NCBI GenBank assembly: GCA_017745115.1
Contig: JAGIAA010000007.1
Span: 1-64,000, forward strand
Direction: 5' to 3'
Length of the DNA stretch: 64,000 nucleotides
Origin: Sphingobium sp.
GTDB taxonomy: Bacteria; Pseudomonadota; Alphaproteobacteria; Sphingomonadales; Sphingomonadaceae
Notes under the pieces: generated by a model
Told to the model about the DNA's origin: nothing
The model's database searches: none
The model's input: only the letters and a program-made list of their open reading frames with translations
Position numbers and translations under genes: made by a program
Shown here: one piece after another, positions 1-8,159 of the stretch
Layout: the number at the start of each line of letters is the position of its first letter
How positions within the stretch are numbered: position 1 is the stretch's first letter

Positions 1-198
1 GGTGAGGAGCAGGGCCTGTACGGCTCGACGTTCTTCGTCAACCAGCTCAACTCGCTGCAGACGACGCAGACGCTGGCGATGCTCGACGAGGAGGGGCCGG
101 CCACCGGCGTAGCGAGCGCTGAGTTGCAGCCGCTGCTCGAAGCCCTGCTCGAAGCGATCGGGCCACTCGAAGGCCGGACGCGCCGCAAGGAACGCTGA
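1..198 (+). CDS. C-terminal end of an unrecognised protein (5' truncated by window edge)
   Basis: An open frame enters at base 1 and stops at a TGA at 196-198, giving the last 65 residues of a protein. The visible part starts with a Gly/Phe-containing stretch (GLYGSTFFVNQLN), followed by an acidic, Leu/Glu-rich helix-like tail ending in a basic cluster (RTRRKER). Codon use is GC-rich and normal for the neighbourhood. I do not recognise the family from this fragment. It could be any cytoplasmic protein with a helical C-terminus. The gap to the rpsD promoter suggests it is transcribed separately from rpsD. Confidence 0.6.
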   Translation, partial: GEEQGLYGSTFFVNQLNSLQTTQTLAMLDEEGPATGVASAELQPLLEALLEAIGPLEGRTRRKER

Positions 199-298
199 GG
201 CTTTCCCTGATCGTGCTTTCGAACCGGGAAAGTCTGCAATCTTTCCTGAATGCAGTTTGGCCCAGGCGCCGCCGGCATGCCCGAATGGCCAGCGGCGC

Positions 299-327
299 TT
301 GACTCCTGCCGCTTCCGCCTCTATCAC
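299..327 (+). promoter_or_regulatory. Probable sigma70 promoter of rpsD
   Basis: A -35 box TTGACT at 299-304 is followed by a 17-base spacer and a -10 box TATCAC at 322-327. The six bases after the -10 are GCGCCC. A GC-rich discriminator of this kind is typical of stringently controlled ribosomal promoters, so down-regulation by ppGpp is inferred. The leader down to the rpsD ATG would be about 125 bases. It contains a small hairpin-forming stretch (GAGCC-CTCG-GGCTC around 341-354), which could relate to S4 autoregulation, though nothing in the sequence proves this. Confidence 0.55.
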
Positions 328-461
328 GCGCCCACTTGTCGAGCCCTCGGGCTCCTCGAGCGCACCCGGGATTCCCTGAGTTCAGAGAATCTGTCGGTCC
401 GTTCCGCAAGGACGGGCAGAGGAGGGCGCAATCACTTTCGACGATCTATGAAAGGATTCCG

Positions 462-1076
462 ATGTCGAAGCGCGATTCAGTCAAACACAAGATCGACCGC
501 CGTCTTGGTGAAAACCTGTGGGGCCGCCCGAAGTCCCCGCTCAACAACCGTGCCTATGGCCCCGGCCAGCACGGCCAGCGCCGCAAGGGCAAGACCTCCG
601 ACTACGGTCTGCAGCTGCGCGCCAAGCAGAAGCTCAAGGGCTATTATGGCGACGTGACCGAGAAGCAGTTCAAGAAGAACTACATCGAAGCTTCGCGCAT
701 GAAGGGCGACACCGGCCAGAACCTGATCGGCCTGCTCGAGCGCCGCCTCGACGCCGTCGTCTATCGCGCCAAGTTCGCGCCCACGATCTTCTCCTCGCGC
801 CAGCTCGTTTCGCACGGCCACATCTATGTGAACGGCGTGAAGTGCAACATTGCGTCGCGCCTAGTGAAGCCGGGTGACGAGATCACGCTGGGCAAGAAGG
901 CGCAGGAAATGGCCCTGGTCATGGAAGCCCAGAGCCTCGCCGAGCGCGACATCCCCGACTATATCGCTCCCGACGGCGCCGCGAAGGTGACCTACACCCG
1001 CGTGCCCACGCTGGACGAGGTTCCTTATCCGGTGAAGATGGAACCGAACCTGGTTGTCGAGTTCTACTCGCGCTGA
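462..1076 (+). CDS. rpsD: 30S ribosomal protein S4
   Basis: This 204-residue protein matches the usual length of S4. It starts [20 protein letters not shown], with the S4 N-terminal rRNA-binding domain first. The S4 RNA-binding (alpha-L) domain follows in the middle ([14 protein letters not shown], then [14 protein letters not shown]). S4 nucleates assembly of the 30S body on 16S rRNA and in many bacteria represses its own translation. The ATG at 462 has AAAGGA about 6-11 bases upstream; an in-frame upstream extension exists but lacks S4 similarity. The gene stands alone here, away from the alpha operon (rpsM-rpsK-rpoA), as is usual in alphaproteobacteria. It has its own promoter and terminator. 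Confidence 0.97.
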   Translation: MSKRDSVKHKIDRRLGENLWGRPKSPLNNRAYGPGQHGQRRKGKTSDYGLQLRAKQKLKGYYGDVTEKQFKKNYIEASRMKGDTGQNLIGLLERRLDAVVYRAKFAPTIFSSRQLVSHGHIYVNGVKCNIASRLVKPGDEITLGKKAQEMALVMEAQSLAERDIPDYIAPDGAAKVTYTRVPTLDEVPYPVKMEPNLVVEFYSR

Positions 1077-1102
1077 TCCAGCTTTCGGCAATGGAATTCA
1101 GG

Positions 1103-1137
1103 AAGGGCGGTCCGGGAACGGGCCGCCCTTTCCTTTT
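1103..1137 (+). terminator. Rho-independent terminator of rpsD
   Basis: An 11-base-pair stem (1103-1113 with 1120-1130, one G-T pair) closes a six-base loop and is followed by a pyrimidine run TCCTTTTC. It lies 26 bases after the rpsD stop. It also sits at the 3' edge of the minus-strand pseudogene, whose frame runs through it. Confidence 0.8.
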
Positions 1138-1827
1138 CGAAGCCTTGGGCAGTTTCATGTTCTCGGGCAGGAAGGCATCCGCCTTGTCCAGCAGATCTGT
1201 ACGTACCTTGTCGTCGTCGAGATAGTGATCGAGCCCGGCGAGCTCGAGCAATTCAACCGACTTATCCGCATCGCGTAGCCCGTCGCGCATCAGGCGACTT
1301 TCGCCGGTCCGGATGTCCCGATCCCCGTGAAAAAAGCACAGGCGCGTAGCGCGTCAATAGAACACTTTCGGGGTCCCCATTTCCCGGCCGCAAAAGGCGA
1401 CGTCGCCGCCACTCAGCACATTGAGCTGCGCCGTGTTGCTGACCGGCGCCGTGAGCAGTGTCGCATCGGAACCATCGGCCAACATCATGATGAGCTTGTT
1501 CGAGCCAACAAAATTGGGCCGGTCATTGAACGGGATAAACATCGCAAACAAGCCGTGCGCCATTCATCCAGCTACAGCTCCAAATCTGGCCTGGATCACC
1601 CCGGCAGAAAGAATGACAGTTTTTTCTGATCGCCTGCCAATTCGATCACAACCGCTCGGGTTCCCGATCGCCGACCGGCGTGACGACCGCCACATGCTTG
1701 CCGTCCGGAGAAAGGCTGAGCCGTTGAACAGCTGGGCGCGCCAAACGCGACGGCCCCTGCCCCGGCCGCGATCGCGGCAGATGACCACGCACACAACAGG
1801 AAAAATACCGGCAACCTTCAGACGCAT
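1137..1827 (-). pseudogene. Decayed S9-family (prolyl oligopeptidase/DPP-type) serine peptidase
   Basis: On the minus strand, pieces of one protein can be read in several frames. They begin at an ATG (1827) with a signal-peptide-like stretch that changes frame (FFLLCAWSSAAIAA). A propeller-like N-terminus follows in another frame (PAVQRLSLSPDGKHVAVV). Then come VVIELAGDQKK and a further beta-propeller piece to about 1354 (NKLIMMLADGSDATLLT). After a stop, the typical S9 C-terminus resumes at about 1340-1150 (FFHGDRD, then VELLELAGLDHY), which carries the acid and histidine of the triad. The region with the nucleophile serine is missing, so there is a large internal deletion as well as at least three frameshifts. 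A functional S9 peptidase is 600-700 residues, whereas this remnant is under 230 codons. Family assignment is from motif reading. Confidence 0.75.
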
Positions 1828-2059
1828 ATGACCACTAAAATAATTGCCTCACTGTAAGGTGCCGAAGAGGGCTTCAACCTTCTTCATCGTCGGGAAATTC
1901 GGGGTGGAATGGCTCTCCCTATAGGCGTCGAAATGACTGAAAAAAGGCAAACCGTGCAGAAGTCGCGATAAATTGCTGCGACGCAAAACAAAGCTTGATC
2001 AAGGTTGGAAGATGATAAATGACTATCCCGCACCGAGACTTCCAGGAAGAACAAAAACG
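1828..2059. promoter_or_regulatory. Upstream region of the capsule operon with an inverted repeat
   Basis: This is the 230-base AT-richer gap between the pseudogene start and kpsF. It contains an inverted repeat, GTCGC at 1962-1966 and GCGAC at 1978-1982, separated by an AT-rich 11-base centre (GATAAATTGCT), which could be an operator or a small hairpin. I see no clean -35/-10 pair. A promoter driving kpsF-kpsU-kpsC-kpsS is expected here from gene order. Confidence 0.3.
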
Positions 2060-3073
2060 ATGGAACTGCCGGACCTGACTGCTCCCCTCGAATCCGCCTT
2101 GCTCCTCGAAGCATTTTCGGCTGATCAGACCATCGCGGACGGACAATCCGTTATATTTCAAGAAGCGGCCGCGCTCCAAGCTCTCGCCAAATCACTAAAT
2201 GGTGCTTTCAGCGCCGCGGTGGACTGTCTCCTGAAGGTCGAAAGACGCGTCGTCATCAGCGGCCTCGGAAAGTCCGGCCACGTCGGGCGGAAAATCGCCG
2301 CGACGCTCGCCGCGACGGGAACGCCGGCCTTTTTCGTACATGCCAGTGAAGCCGCTCATGGCGACCTTGGCATGCTGCTGAACGGCGATTTGCTGATCAT
2401 TATTTCCAACTCCGGTTTCACGCAGGAGCTCCGGCCGCTGGTGGCACATGCCAAGGCGATCGACATCAAGATCATCGCGATCGTTTCGAAGCTGGAATCG
2501 CCGCTGGCGAAGGCCGCGGACATCGTGCTGCAGCTCCCGGAGATCGAGGAAGCGTGCCCGGTAAAAATGGCGCCCACAACATCCACGACAATGACCCTGG
2601 CCCTGGGCGACGCGCTTGCCATCTGCACCATGCGTCAGCGAGGCGTTGATCGGGAATCCATGGCGAAGTGGCATCCGGGCGGCAATTTGGGCACCAGATT
2701 CTCTCCAGTCGTCGACATTATCGACCCACGACAGCCACTCCCGCTGGTCGCCCTCGATGCGCCCTTGCGCGACGCGATTTTCGAAATGACAGCCGTGGCC
2801 AAGGGCGCCGTCGGCGTAATCGACGAACGCGGAAAACTCGTCGGCGTGATCACCGATGGCGACCTGCGCCGCAACTTCCATCTCATCCACTCGGCGAAGG
2901 CACAGGACATCATGTCCCACTCGCCGAAAACGATCTTGGGTACGACGATCGCCGACGATGCGATGAAGCTCATGACCGATGCCAAGGTGACCGTGCTGTT
3001 CGTTCTGGATAGCCAGCAGCCGGACCGCACGATCGGCCTGCTGCACATTCACGACCTCGGCCACCTCCTCTAG
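2060..3073 (+). CDS. kpsF: D-arabinose-5-phosphate isomerase, KpsF/KdsD type
   Basis: Converts D-ribulose 5-phosphate to D-arabinose 5-phosphate, the first committed step to Kdo. The 337 residues show an N-terminal SIS sugar-phosphate domain (GLGKSG near residue 68, SEAAHGDLGML near 96, then IISNSGFTQEL), followed by two CBS motifs in the C-terminal third (GVIDERGKLVGVITDGDLRR; VLFVLD...IGLLHIHDL). This is the standard order and length. The ATG at 2060 is preceded by AGGAAGA (2043-2049) about 10 bases upstream. Another possible start is the ATG at 2012 (MINDYP). It is first in a row with kpsU, kpsC and kpsS, so its role is Kdo supply for the capsule linker. An LPS-type kdsD would look alike, and only context favours the name kpsF. 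Confidence 0.93.
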   Translation: MELPDLTAPLESALLLEAFSADQTIADGQSVIFQEAAALQALAKSLNGAFSAAVDCLLKVERRVVISGLGKSGHVGRKIAATLAATGTPAFFVHASEAAHGDLGMLLNGDLLIIISNSGFTQELRPLVAHAKAIDIKIIAIVSKLESPLAKAADIVLQLPEIEEACPVKMAPTTSTTMTLALGDALAICTMRQRGVDRESMAKWHPGGNLGTRFSPVVDIIDPRQPLPLVALDAPLRDAIFEMTAVAKGAVGVIDERGKLVGVITDGDLRRNFHLIHSAKAQDIMSHSPKTILGTTIADDAMKLMTDAKVTVLFVLDSQQPDRTIGLLHIHDLGHLL

Positions 3074-3091
3074 GGAAACTATAAAAACCGG

Positions 3092-3922
3092 ATGGCATCG
3101 AATACGCAACAAGGCGCCGCCGACGGACATCGTGCAGATACCGTCGTTATTATCCCCGCCCGCTACGCCTCAACGCGCTTTCCGGGCAAACCGCTCACCC
3201 AGATCAGCGGTCCGGATGGCGTTAGCCGCTCACTCGTGCACTGGAGCTATCTGGCTGCCCAGGAGGCAGCGGTAGACGCCCAGATATGCGTTGCTACCGA
3301 TGATGCGCGCATCGCCGACGAAGTCAGCTCTTTCGGCGGTAATACCGTCTTCACGCCGGAAAGCTGCCGCAACGGCACGGAACGTGTTGCCGCGTGTCTG
3401 GACATGTTTCCGGATGCCGAGCTATTCGTTAATCTGCAGGGCGATGCACTGCTGACCCCACCGGATTTTGTGCGGTCGCTCGTTGCCTCCATGCGCGAAA
3501 ATCCCGACATGCAGGTCTGCACGGCAGGCGTTCGCAGCACAGAGGCAACCTACCGGCACCTCGCGGAGGACGCCGAACAAGGTCGTGTTGGCGGTACGAC
3601 GGTCGTCCTCAACGCGGATGGACACGCGCTCTATTTCTCGAAACGGATGCTGCCCTACCTTCCGTCCAAGGCAATTCCCGATGAGAATACGCCAATCTAC
3701 CTCCACCTCGGCCTTTATGCCTATCGCCGGAAGGCACTGGAGCGCTATGTCGCGCTCGATGTTACGATGCTGGAGACGGTCGAGGGTCTGGAGCAACTCC
3801 GCTTTCTGGTCCACGGCATCCCCGTGAACGTCCTGGTCTTTCCCGAGCCGACCTTCGCGATGGTTGAAGTGAACAACATGTCGGATGTCGCGATCGTCGA
3901 ACAGATACTCCGGGACCGATAA
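3092..3922 (+). CDS. kpsU: CMP-Kdo synthetase (3-deoxy-manno-octulosonate cytidylyltransferase)
   Basis: Activates Kdo with CTP to CMP-Kdo in the cytoplasm. The 276-residue protein has the nucleotidyltransferase signature near its N-terminus (VVIIPARYASTRFPGKPL), then the CTP/Kdo-binding stretches SCRNGTERVA and FVNLQGDALL, and the C-terminal EGLEQLRFL motif of the KdsB/KpsU family. These are in the expected order and the length is slightly above the 245-255 of typical members because of an N-terminal extension (MASNTQQGAADGH). It starts 18 bases after kpsF and is followed, 127 bases later, by kpsC. With kpsF and the distant kdsA it supplies the linker precursor. The name kdsB would be equally valid biochemically. 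Confidence 0.93.
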   Translation: MASNTQQGAADGHRADTVVIIPARYASTRFPGKPLTQISGPDGVSRSLVHWSYLAAQEAAVDAQICVATDDARIADEVSSFGGNTVFTPESCRNGTERVAACLDMFPDAELFVNLQGDALLTPPDFVRSLVASMRENPDMQVCTAGVRSTEATYRHLAEDAEQGRVGGTTVVLNADGHALYFSKRMLPYLPSKAIPDENTPIYLHLGLYAYRRKALERYVALDVTMLETVEGLEQLRFLVHGIPVNVLVFPEPTFAMVEVNNMSDVAIVEQILRDR

Positions 3923-4049
3923 CCGATGGCAATTGATTCGCGACAGAGGTAGGCCAATTCGCCGCGGATGCCCAATGGATGGATGACATGCTGAGGTCTC
4001 GACATTCAGCTTCCAAGTCTGTGGTCGCTCCTTTCCTTGGCGCTTGCCG

Positions 4050-5579
4050 ATGACAATGATTGCCGAAGCCATTTTTCAGCTTCCGCCGTTCCCGGATGCT
4101 GTAGGCAGCAATCTTGTCAGCGCGGGTTATGGGAGCGGCGATGACGCAGATGCTGCGCTCTTACTCGCTGCAATGAGAAACCGGCGCGTCGGCGGCAAGT
4201 ACTGGCTGGCTGGCGAAGCCCCTGAGAGTGACCCTTGGTCGCGGCGCGATGCAGTCAAAACCTATTCATCCGAAGATCCTTGCGCCTTCCTGGATGCCAT
4301 CGTGGGACGTCCGGTCCAGGTGCAGGGTGAGGGTTTTTTCAGCCGCCTTTCCAATTTGCCACCGAGCGAACCGGAAACAGAAACAGTCATTCGCGACCTC
4401 ATTTGCCGACATTTGCTGAGCGGTGTGACTTATCACAGCCCGTTCACCGGCGAGCCGATCGATGTGCTTCAACTCGTCGACATCCTCGGTGACTGGCGTG
4501 ATCTTATCGATTCCAATCGGCCGATCATGGCTGCCTTCGGATTCGCACCCTGGAAGCAAGAGACAATTTGCCCGCTCCTCTGGGGCGGGCACACTGTTCG
4601 GTTTCTGCCGGCGCGAAACAGCAACCTTAGCGAGTTGCCGGAAACGGCCTCGATCGCGGTCTGGAAGGCCAGAGTGCCGGCACCTTTTCTGGAAAAGCTC
4701 GAATCGGGCCCCTGGCGCATCATCGAAGTCGAGGACGGCTTTATCCGTTCCGCGGGGCTCGGAGCGGATTGCGTCCCGCCGCTCTCCATCGTGGTCGACG
4801 ATCTCGGCGTCCATTATGATCCAACCCGGCCGAACAGGCTGGAAGAAACGCTTGTGCGGGCCACCTTTGCCCCAACCGATCTCGACCGCGCGGCGGCGCT
4901 GCGGCACTGGCTCGTGCGAGAGAACGTCAGCAAATATGGCGTGGCCACCGGCCGCGTCCTGGAACGGTTCGACGAAAATCGACGGCACCTGCTAGTCGTC
5001 GGACAAGTCGAGGATGATCGCTCCGTCCAATTCGGCGGCGGTGAAATCCAGTCCAATCTCGAACTGCTCAGGAGAGTTCGCGACAGCGCGCCGGACGCCT
5101 ACATCATCTATCGACCGCATCCGGACGTCGAGGCGGGCCACCGTCGCGGCGCCATCCCGCAGCGCATAGCGCTGGAATATGCTGACTTTGTCGATCCCGG
5201 AAACGGCATCGGCGCGCTGATCGATCTTGTCGACGAAGTTCATGTGATCACCTCATTGGCAGGCTTCGAGGCACTGATGCGCGGCAAGGCGGTGACGACC
5301 CACGGCACGCCGTTCTTCGCCGGCTGGGGCCTGACCCACGATCTGGCGCCGGTCCCGAGCCGTCGTGGCGTGCGCCGTTCCCTCGACGAACTCGTCGCTG
5401 CAACATTGCTGCAACATCCGCGCTATTTAGACCCGGTGACAAATCTCCCTTGCCCGCCGGAGGTCATGATTTTGCGTTTGCTTACTGGCAATCGGCGCCG
5501 GAATGATGCACTAGTGCCGTTGCGCCAGTTCTTCGGGTGGATGAAACGCGCGAGCCAACGACTTTTGGATAAGCGATGA
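4050..5579 (+). CDS. kpsC: KpsC-like capsule Kdo transferase with a single transferase module
   Basis: Adds beta-Kdo residues to the lipid-linked capsule linker at the inner membrane. Residues about 160-490 match a KpsC transferase module: EDGFIRSAGLG near 228, PLSIVVDDLGVHYDPTRP, VGQVEDD, SNLELLRRVR, YRPHPDV, then TSLAGFEALMRGK and FFAGWGLTHD. From memory, this set resembles the C-terminal module of two-module KpsC (GT107, beta-2,7) more than the N-terminal GT99 module. The first 160 residues do not show the GT99 motifs and are unrecognised. At 509 residues it is much shorter than the roughly 670 of E. coli KpsC. Several close starts exist (ATG 4050 or 4056), without a clear ribosome-binding site. 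The stop overlaps the kpsS start by 4 bases. Confidence 0.85.
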   Translation: MTMIAEAIFQLPPFPDAVGSNLVSAGYGSGDDADAALLLAAMRNRRVGGKYWLAGEAPESDPWSRRDAVKTYSSEDPCAFLDAIVGRPVQVQGEGFFSRLSNLPPSEPETETVIRDLICRHLLSGVTYHSPFTGEPIDVLQLVDILGDWRDLIDSNRPIMAAFGFAPWKQETICPLLWGGHTVRFLPARNSNLSELPETASIAVWKARVPAPFLEKLESGPWRIIEVEDGFIRSAGLGADCVPPLSIVVDDLGVHYDPTRPNRLEETLVRATFAPTDLDRAAALRHWLVRENVSKYGVATGRVLERFDENRRHLLVVGQVEDDRSVQFGGGEIQSNLELLRRVRDSAPDAYIIYRPHPDVEAGHRRGAIPQRIALEYADFVDPGNGIGALIDLVDEVHVITSLAGFEALMRGKAVTTHGTPFFAGWGLTHDLAPVPSRRGVRRSLDELVAATLLQHPRYLDPVTNLPCPPEVMILRLLTGNRRRNDALVPLRQFFGWMKRASQRLLDKR

Positions 5580-6823
5580 AATTCCAGCCGATCCCCCACC
5601 GGAACTTTCTTTTCCTGCAGGGACCGCCCGGCCCTTTCTTCTTCCAGCTTGCCGAACGCCTTAAAGGTTTGGAATGCGGTATTTTTCGTATCAATCTCAA
5701 TGGCGGCGACAGAGCTGATTGGCCGGGCGAAGCAACAAATTATCGCGGCACCCGGCGCAAGTGGACATTGTTCCTTGATCGCTTTCTCGTCGACCATGCG
5801 ATCACGGACGTCATGCTTTTCGGCGATTGTCGTCCCATGCATATGGCTGCACATCGCATGGCGGGCCTGCGCAAGATCGACGTCCATGTCTTTGAAGAAG
5901 GCTATATCCGTCCGGATTGGCTGACGCTCGAGCCTAGCGGCGTCAATGGCTTCTCTTCGCTGCCGCGTGAACCCGACTGGTTCCTTGAGGAGGCACGGGC
6001 GCTGCCACCACTGCCAAACCGACCGCCCATCACCGCGAGCTTCAAGCGACGCGCCCGCGACGCGTTTCGCTACTATTCTTACGTCCAGTTCGACCCGAGC
6101 TTCCCTTTCTATCGCTCGCATCGCCGGAGTTCACTCACGTCCGAATTTGTCGGTTGGGCACGGAAGTTCGCCATGGAGAAGAGCGAGTTGGCGCGCGCGG
6201 ACCGGGTGATCGAGGAGATTGGCGAACGGCCCTTCTTCCTGTTTCCTCTCCAGCTCTCCAACGATTTCCAAATCCGCGAGCATTCGCCTTTCCAGGACAT
6301 GAAGGAGGCGATGCATTATGTGCTCGCCAGCTTCGCGCGCCGCGCTCCAGAGGATGTGATGCTGGTTGTCAAAGAGCATCCGCTCGACGCCAGCCTCGTC
6401 AATTGGCGACGGCACATCGACACCCTTGCGCACCGCCTTGGCATCGGCGACCGGGTTGTACATATTCGCGGCGGCAACCTGACCGAACTGGCGGCCAGCG
6501 CGCGCGGCCTCGTCACGGTCAACAGCACTTCATCGACACTTTCGCTTGCCGCAGGAGTCCCGACGATCGCGCTCGGCAAGGCGATCTATAACATGCCTGG
6601 CATTACACATCAGGGGCGCTTGGACGATTTCTGGCTGCGCCCGCAGATCCCCGATGCCGCCGTTTTCGACGCCTTTCGCCGGGTGCTCTACGATCGCTGC
6701 CTGATCTACGGGGGACTGGCGAGCGAGTCCGCCACACGCACGCTAGTCGATTCAGCTCTGGAGCGCCTGGTCGGCGACCGTGTCAGCCATTGGCGGCCGG
6801 CGCTTGTTGCGGCTCAAGTCTAA
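5576..6823 (+). CDS. kpsS: Capsule Kdo transferase / export protein KpsS
   Basis: KpsS attaches the first Kdo to the phosphatidylglycerol lipid anchor in group 2 capsules. The 415 residues show the family's landmarks: LFLQGPPGPFFFQLA at the N-terminus, FGDCRPMH, VFEEGYIRPDWLTLEPSGVN in the first third, FFLFPLQLSNDFQIREHSPF in the middle, then VKEHPLD and the donor-site stretch TVNSTSSTLSLAAGVP near the C-terminus. Length is near the usual 390-415. The ATG overlaps the kpsC stop (ATGA, 5576-5579), so the two are translationally coupled. Its 3' end overlaps the convergent glycosyltransferase gene by 41 bases. Confidence 0.93.
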   Translation: MKFQPIPHRNFLFLQGPPGPFFFQLAERLKGLECGIFRINLNGGDRADWPGEATNYRGTRRKWTLFLDRFLVDHAITDVMLFGDCRPMHMAAHRMAGLRKIDVHVFEEGYIRPDWLTLEPSGVNGFSSLPREPDWFLEEARALPPLPNRPPITASFKRRARDAFRYYSYVQFDPSFPFYRSHRRSSLTSEFVGWARKFAMEKSELARADRVIEEIGERPFFLFPLQLSNDFQIREHSPFQDMKEAMHYVLASFARRAPEDVMLVVKEHPLDASLVNWRRHIDTLAHRLGIGDRVVHIRGGNLTELAASARGLVTVNSTSSTLSLAAGVPTIALGKAIYNMPGITHQGRLDDFWLRPQIPDAAVFDAFRRVLYDRCLIYGGLASESATRTLVDSALERLVGDRVSHWRPALVAAQV

Positions 6824-8003
6824 ACCCGACCAGCCAACGCTCGACCAAGGCAAAATGATCATCCCACTGTGAGGCATGCCAACCTTCAAGGCGCCGCAGC
6901 TGGGCCGCGCGCGCCGGACTCACATCGCCGGCATAGGCCTCGATAGCCTGGGACCAACCTAGGCCGTCGAGGGGACTGAGGTAATCCGGAATGTCACCTG
7001 CGAGTTCGCGGAAGACGCCCAGATCGCTGGCAATGACCGGCGTTCCGGCTGCGAGGGCCTCGACCAGAGGGAGCCCGTAACCCTCCGCGAAGGAGGGGAA
7101 AAGCAGGGCCCTTGCGTTGGCCACATAAGCAGCGAGTTCCGCATCTCCGCACCGCGAAAGCTCGACGACATGACCTCTTATGGCCTCGCTCCGGTCCAAC
7201 ATATCGCAGGCCTGCTCGCACTCCCAACCGCGCTGTCCAATCACGACAAGAAGAGGGCAGGCCTTCCCAAGGCGCCGGGACATCTGCGCCCATATGTTGA
7301 GGATGAACAAGTGGTTCTTCCGTCCTTCAATCGTGCCGACCATCACAAAATAGGGCCGGTCGGGGAGATTGTTTTTCGCCCCTTTCACGTCTTCTCTAAA
7401 TGCTTGCCCAACCCCGAGCAGAGCGACCAGGCCAGGCGGCATGGACAGTTCCCCTTGCAGCTTTGCGAAACCTGCCAGCTCATCCAATGTCTCGCGACTA
7501 TTGGCGATGACGCCAACTCCGAGTGCAAGCAGGGTCTGCATGCGTCGCAAATGCTTCTCGGGCTCGCCTGGCCGGCAATATTCTGGATGCGTGAGCGGAA
7601 TGAGATCGTGAATGAAATAGAAGGGCAGCACACCGGTCCGCTGGACCCATTCGCCATGGCCCGGTTTGTCCAGGCCGGTGTGGCCAACATTCAAATAGAT
7701 GCGGCCCGAGAGGTTAGCCCTACGGTGAAACAAGAGACCTGAGGCCAGCAGCTTGGTGAGCTTGATCTTGATGTTTTCGCTGGGTGCCAGGAGCAAATGG
7801 AACAGACGTTCCGACGCTTCTTCGGGCAGAACGAGCGTAAACGGCCCACGTTGAACCACTGCCTGTGCGCGGTCACGGAAATGATGGGCATAAGCAAGGC
7901 AGGTGCGGTCAATGCCGGTGGGCAGCTTTCCAGCCCAGGCGCGCCAAACGAGCCGAGAAACATCAAGGAGAAGCCGATCAGGCAATTGTAACCATCTTTC
8001 CAA
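6783..8003 (-). CDS. Glycosyltransferase, GT4 / GT-B fold
   Basis: A cytoplasmic sugar transferase expected to add one residue of the capsule repeat. The N-terminal half carries LLLDVSRLVWR and FIHDLIPLTHPEYC, typical of GT4 enzymes such as mannosyl- or rhamnosyltransferases. The C-terminal half has FVMVGTIEGRKNH (family donor-domain start) and the E-x7-E donor motif in LFPSFAEGYGLPLVEALAAG, followed by GTPVIASDLGVFRE. Length 406 is normal. The first codon is taken as TTG at 8003, which is the weakest part of the model; TTG at 7986 is an alternative. The gene converges on kpsS with a 41-base overlap and is divergent from the next GT2 gene. Sugar specificity cannot be read from the sequence. 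Confidence 0.87.
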   Translation of the reverse strand: MERWLQLPDRLLLDVSRLVWRAWAGKLPTGIDRTCLAYAHHFRDRAQAVVQRGPFTLVLPEEASERLFHLLLAPSENIKIKLTKLLASGLLFHRRANLSGRIYLNVGHTGLDKPGHGEWVQRTGVLPFYFIHDLIPLTHPEYCRPGEPEKHLRRMQTLLALGVGVIANSRETLDELAGFAKLQGELSMPPGLVALLGVGQAFREDVKGAKNNLPDRPYFVMVGTIEGRKNHLFILNIWAQMSRRLGKACPLLVVIGQRGWECEQACDMLDRSEAIRGHVVELSRCGDAELAAYVANARALLFPSFAEGYGLPLVEALAAGTPVIASDLGVFRELAGDIPDYLSPLDGLGWSQAIEAYAGDVSPARAAQLRRLEGWHASQWDDHFALVERWLVGFRLEPQQAPAANG

Positions 8004-8159
8004 GAATACGCCTGATACCTATTCGCCCGATAACGAGCATGACCAATTGCAAATACCCTTCCCAAAGCAGATGCATCTCGCCCAGTCCAGTGACAAGCTG
8101 GACAAGGCCCGCCGCCGCACTATGGCTGACACCAGCGTCAATCGGGCGCCCAGGACCGG

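Noticed and set aside
1973..2059. Earlier start for kpsF at 1973 or 2012
   Set aside because: The added N-terminus (MLRRKTKLDQGWK) does not resemble the family; ATG 2060 with AGGAAGA upstream fits better, though 2012 cannot be excluded.
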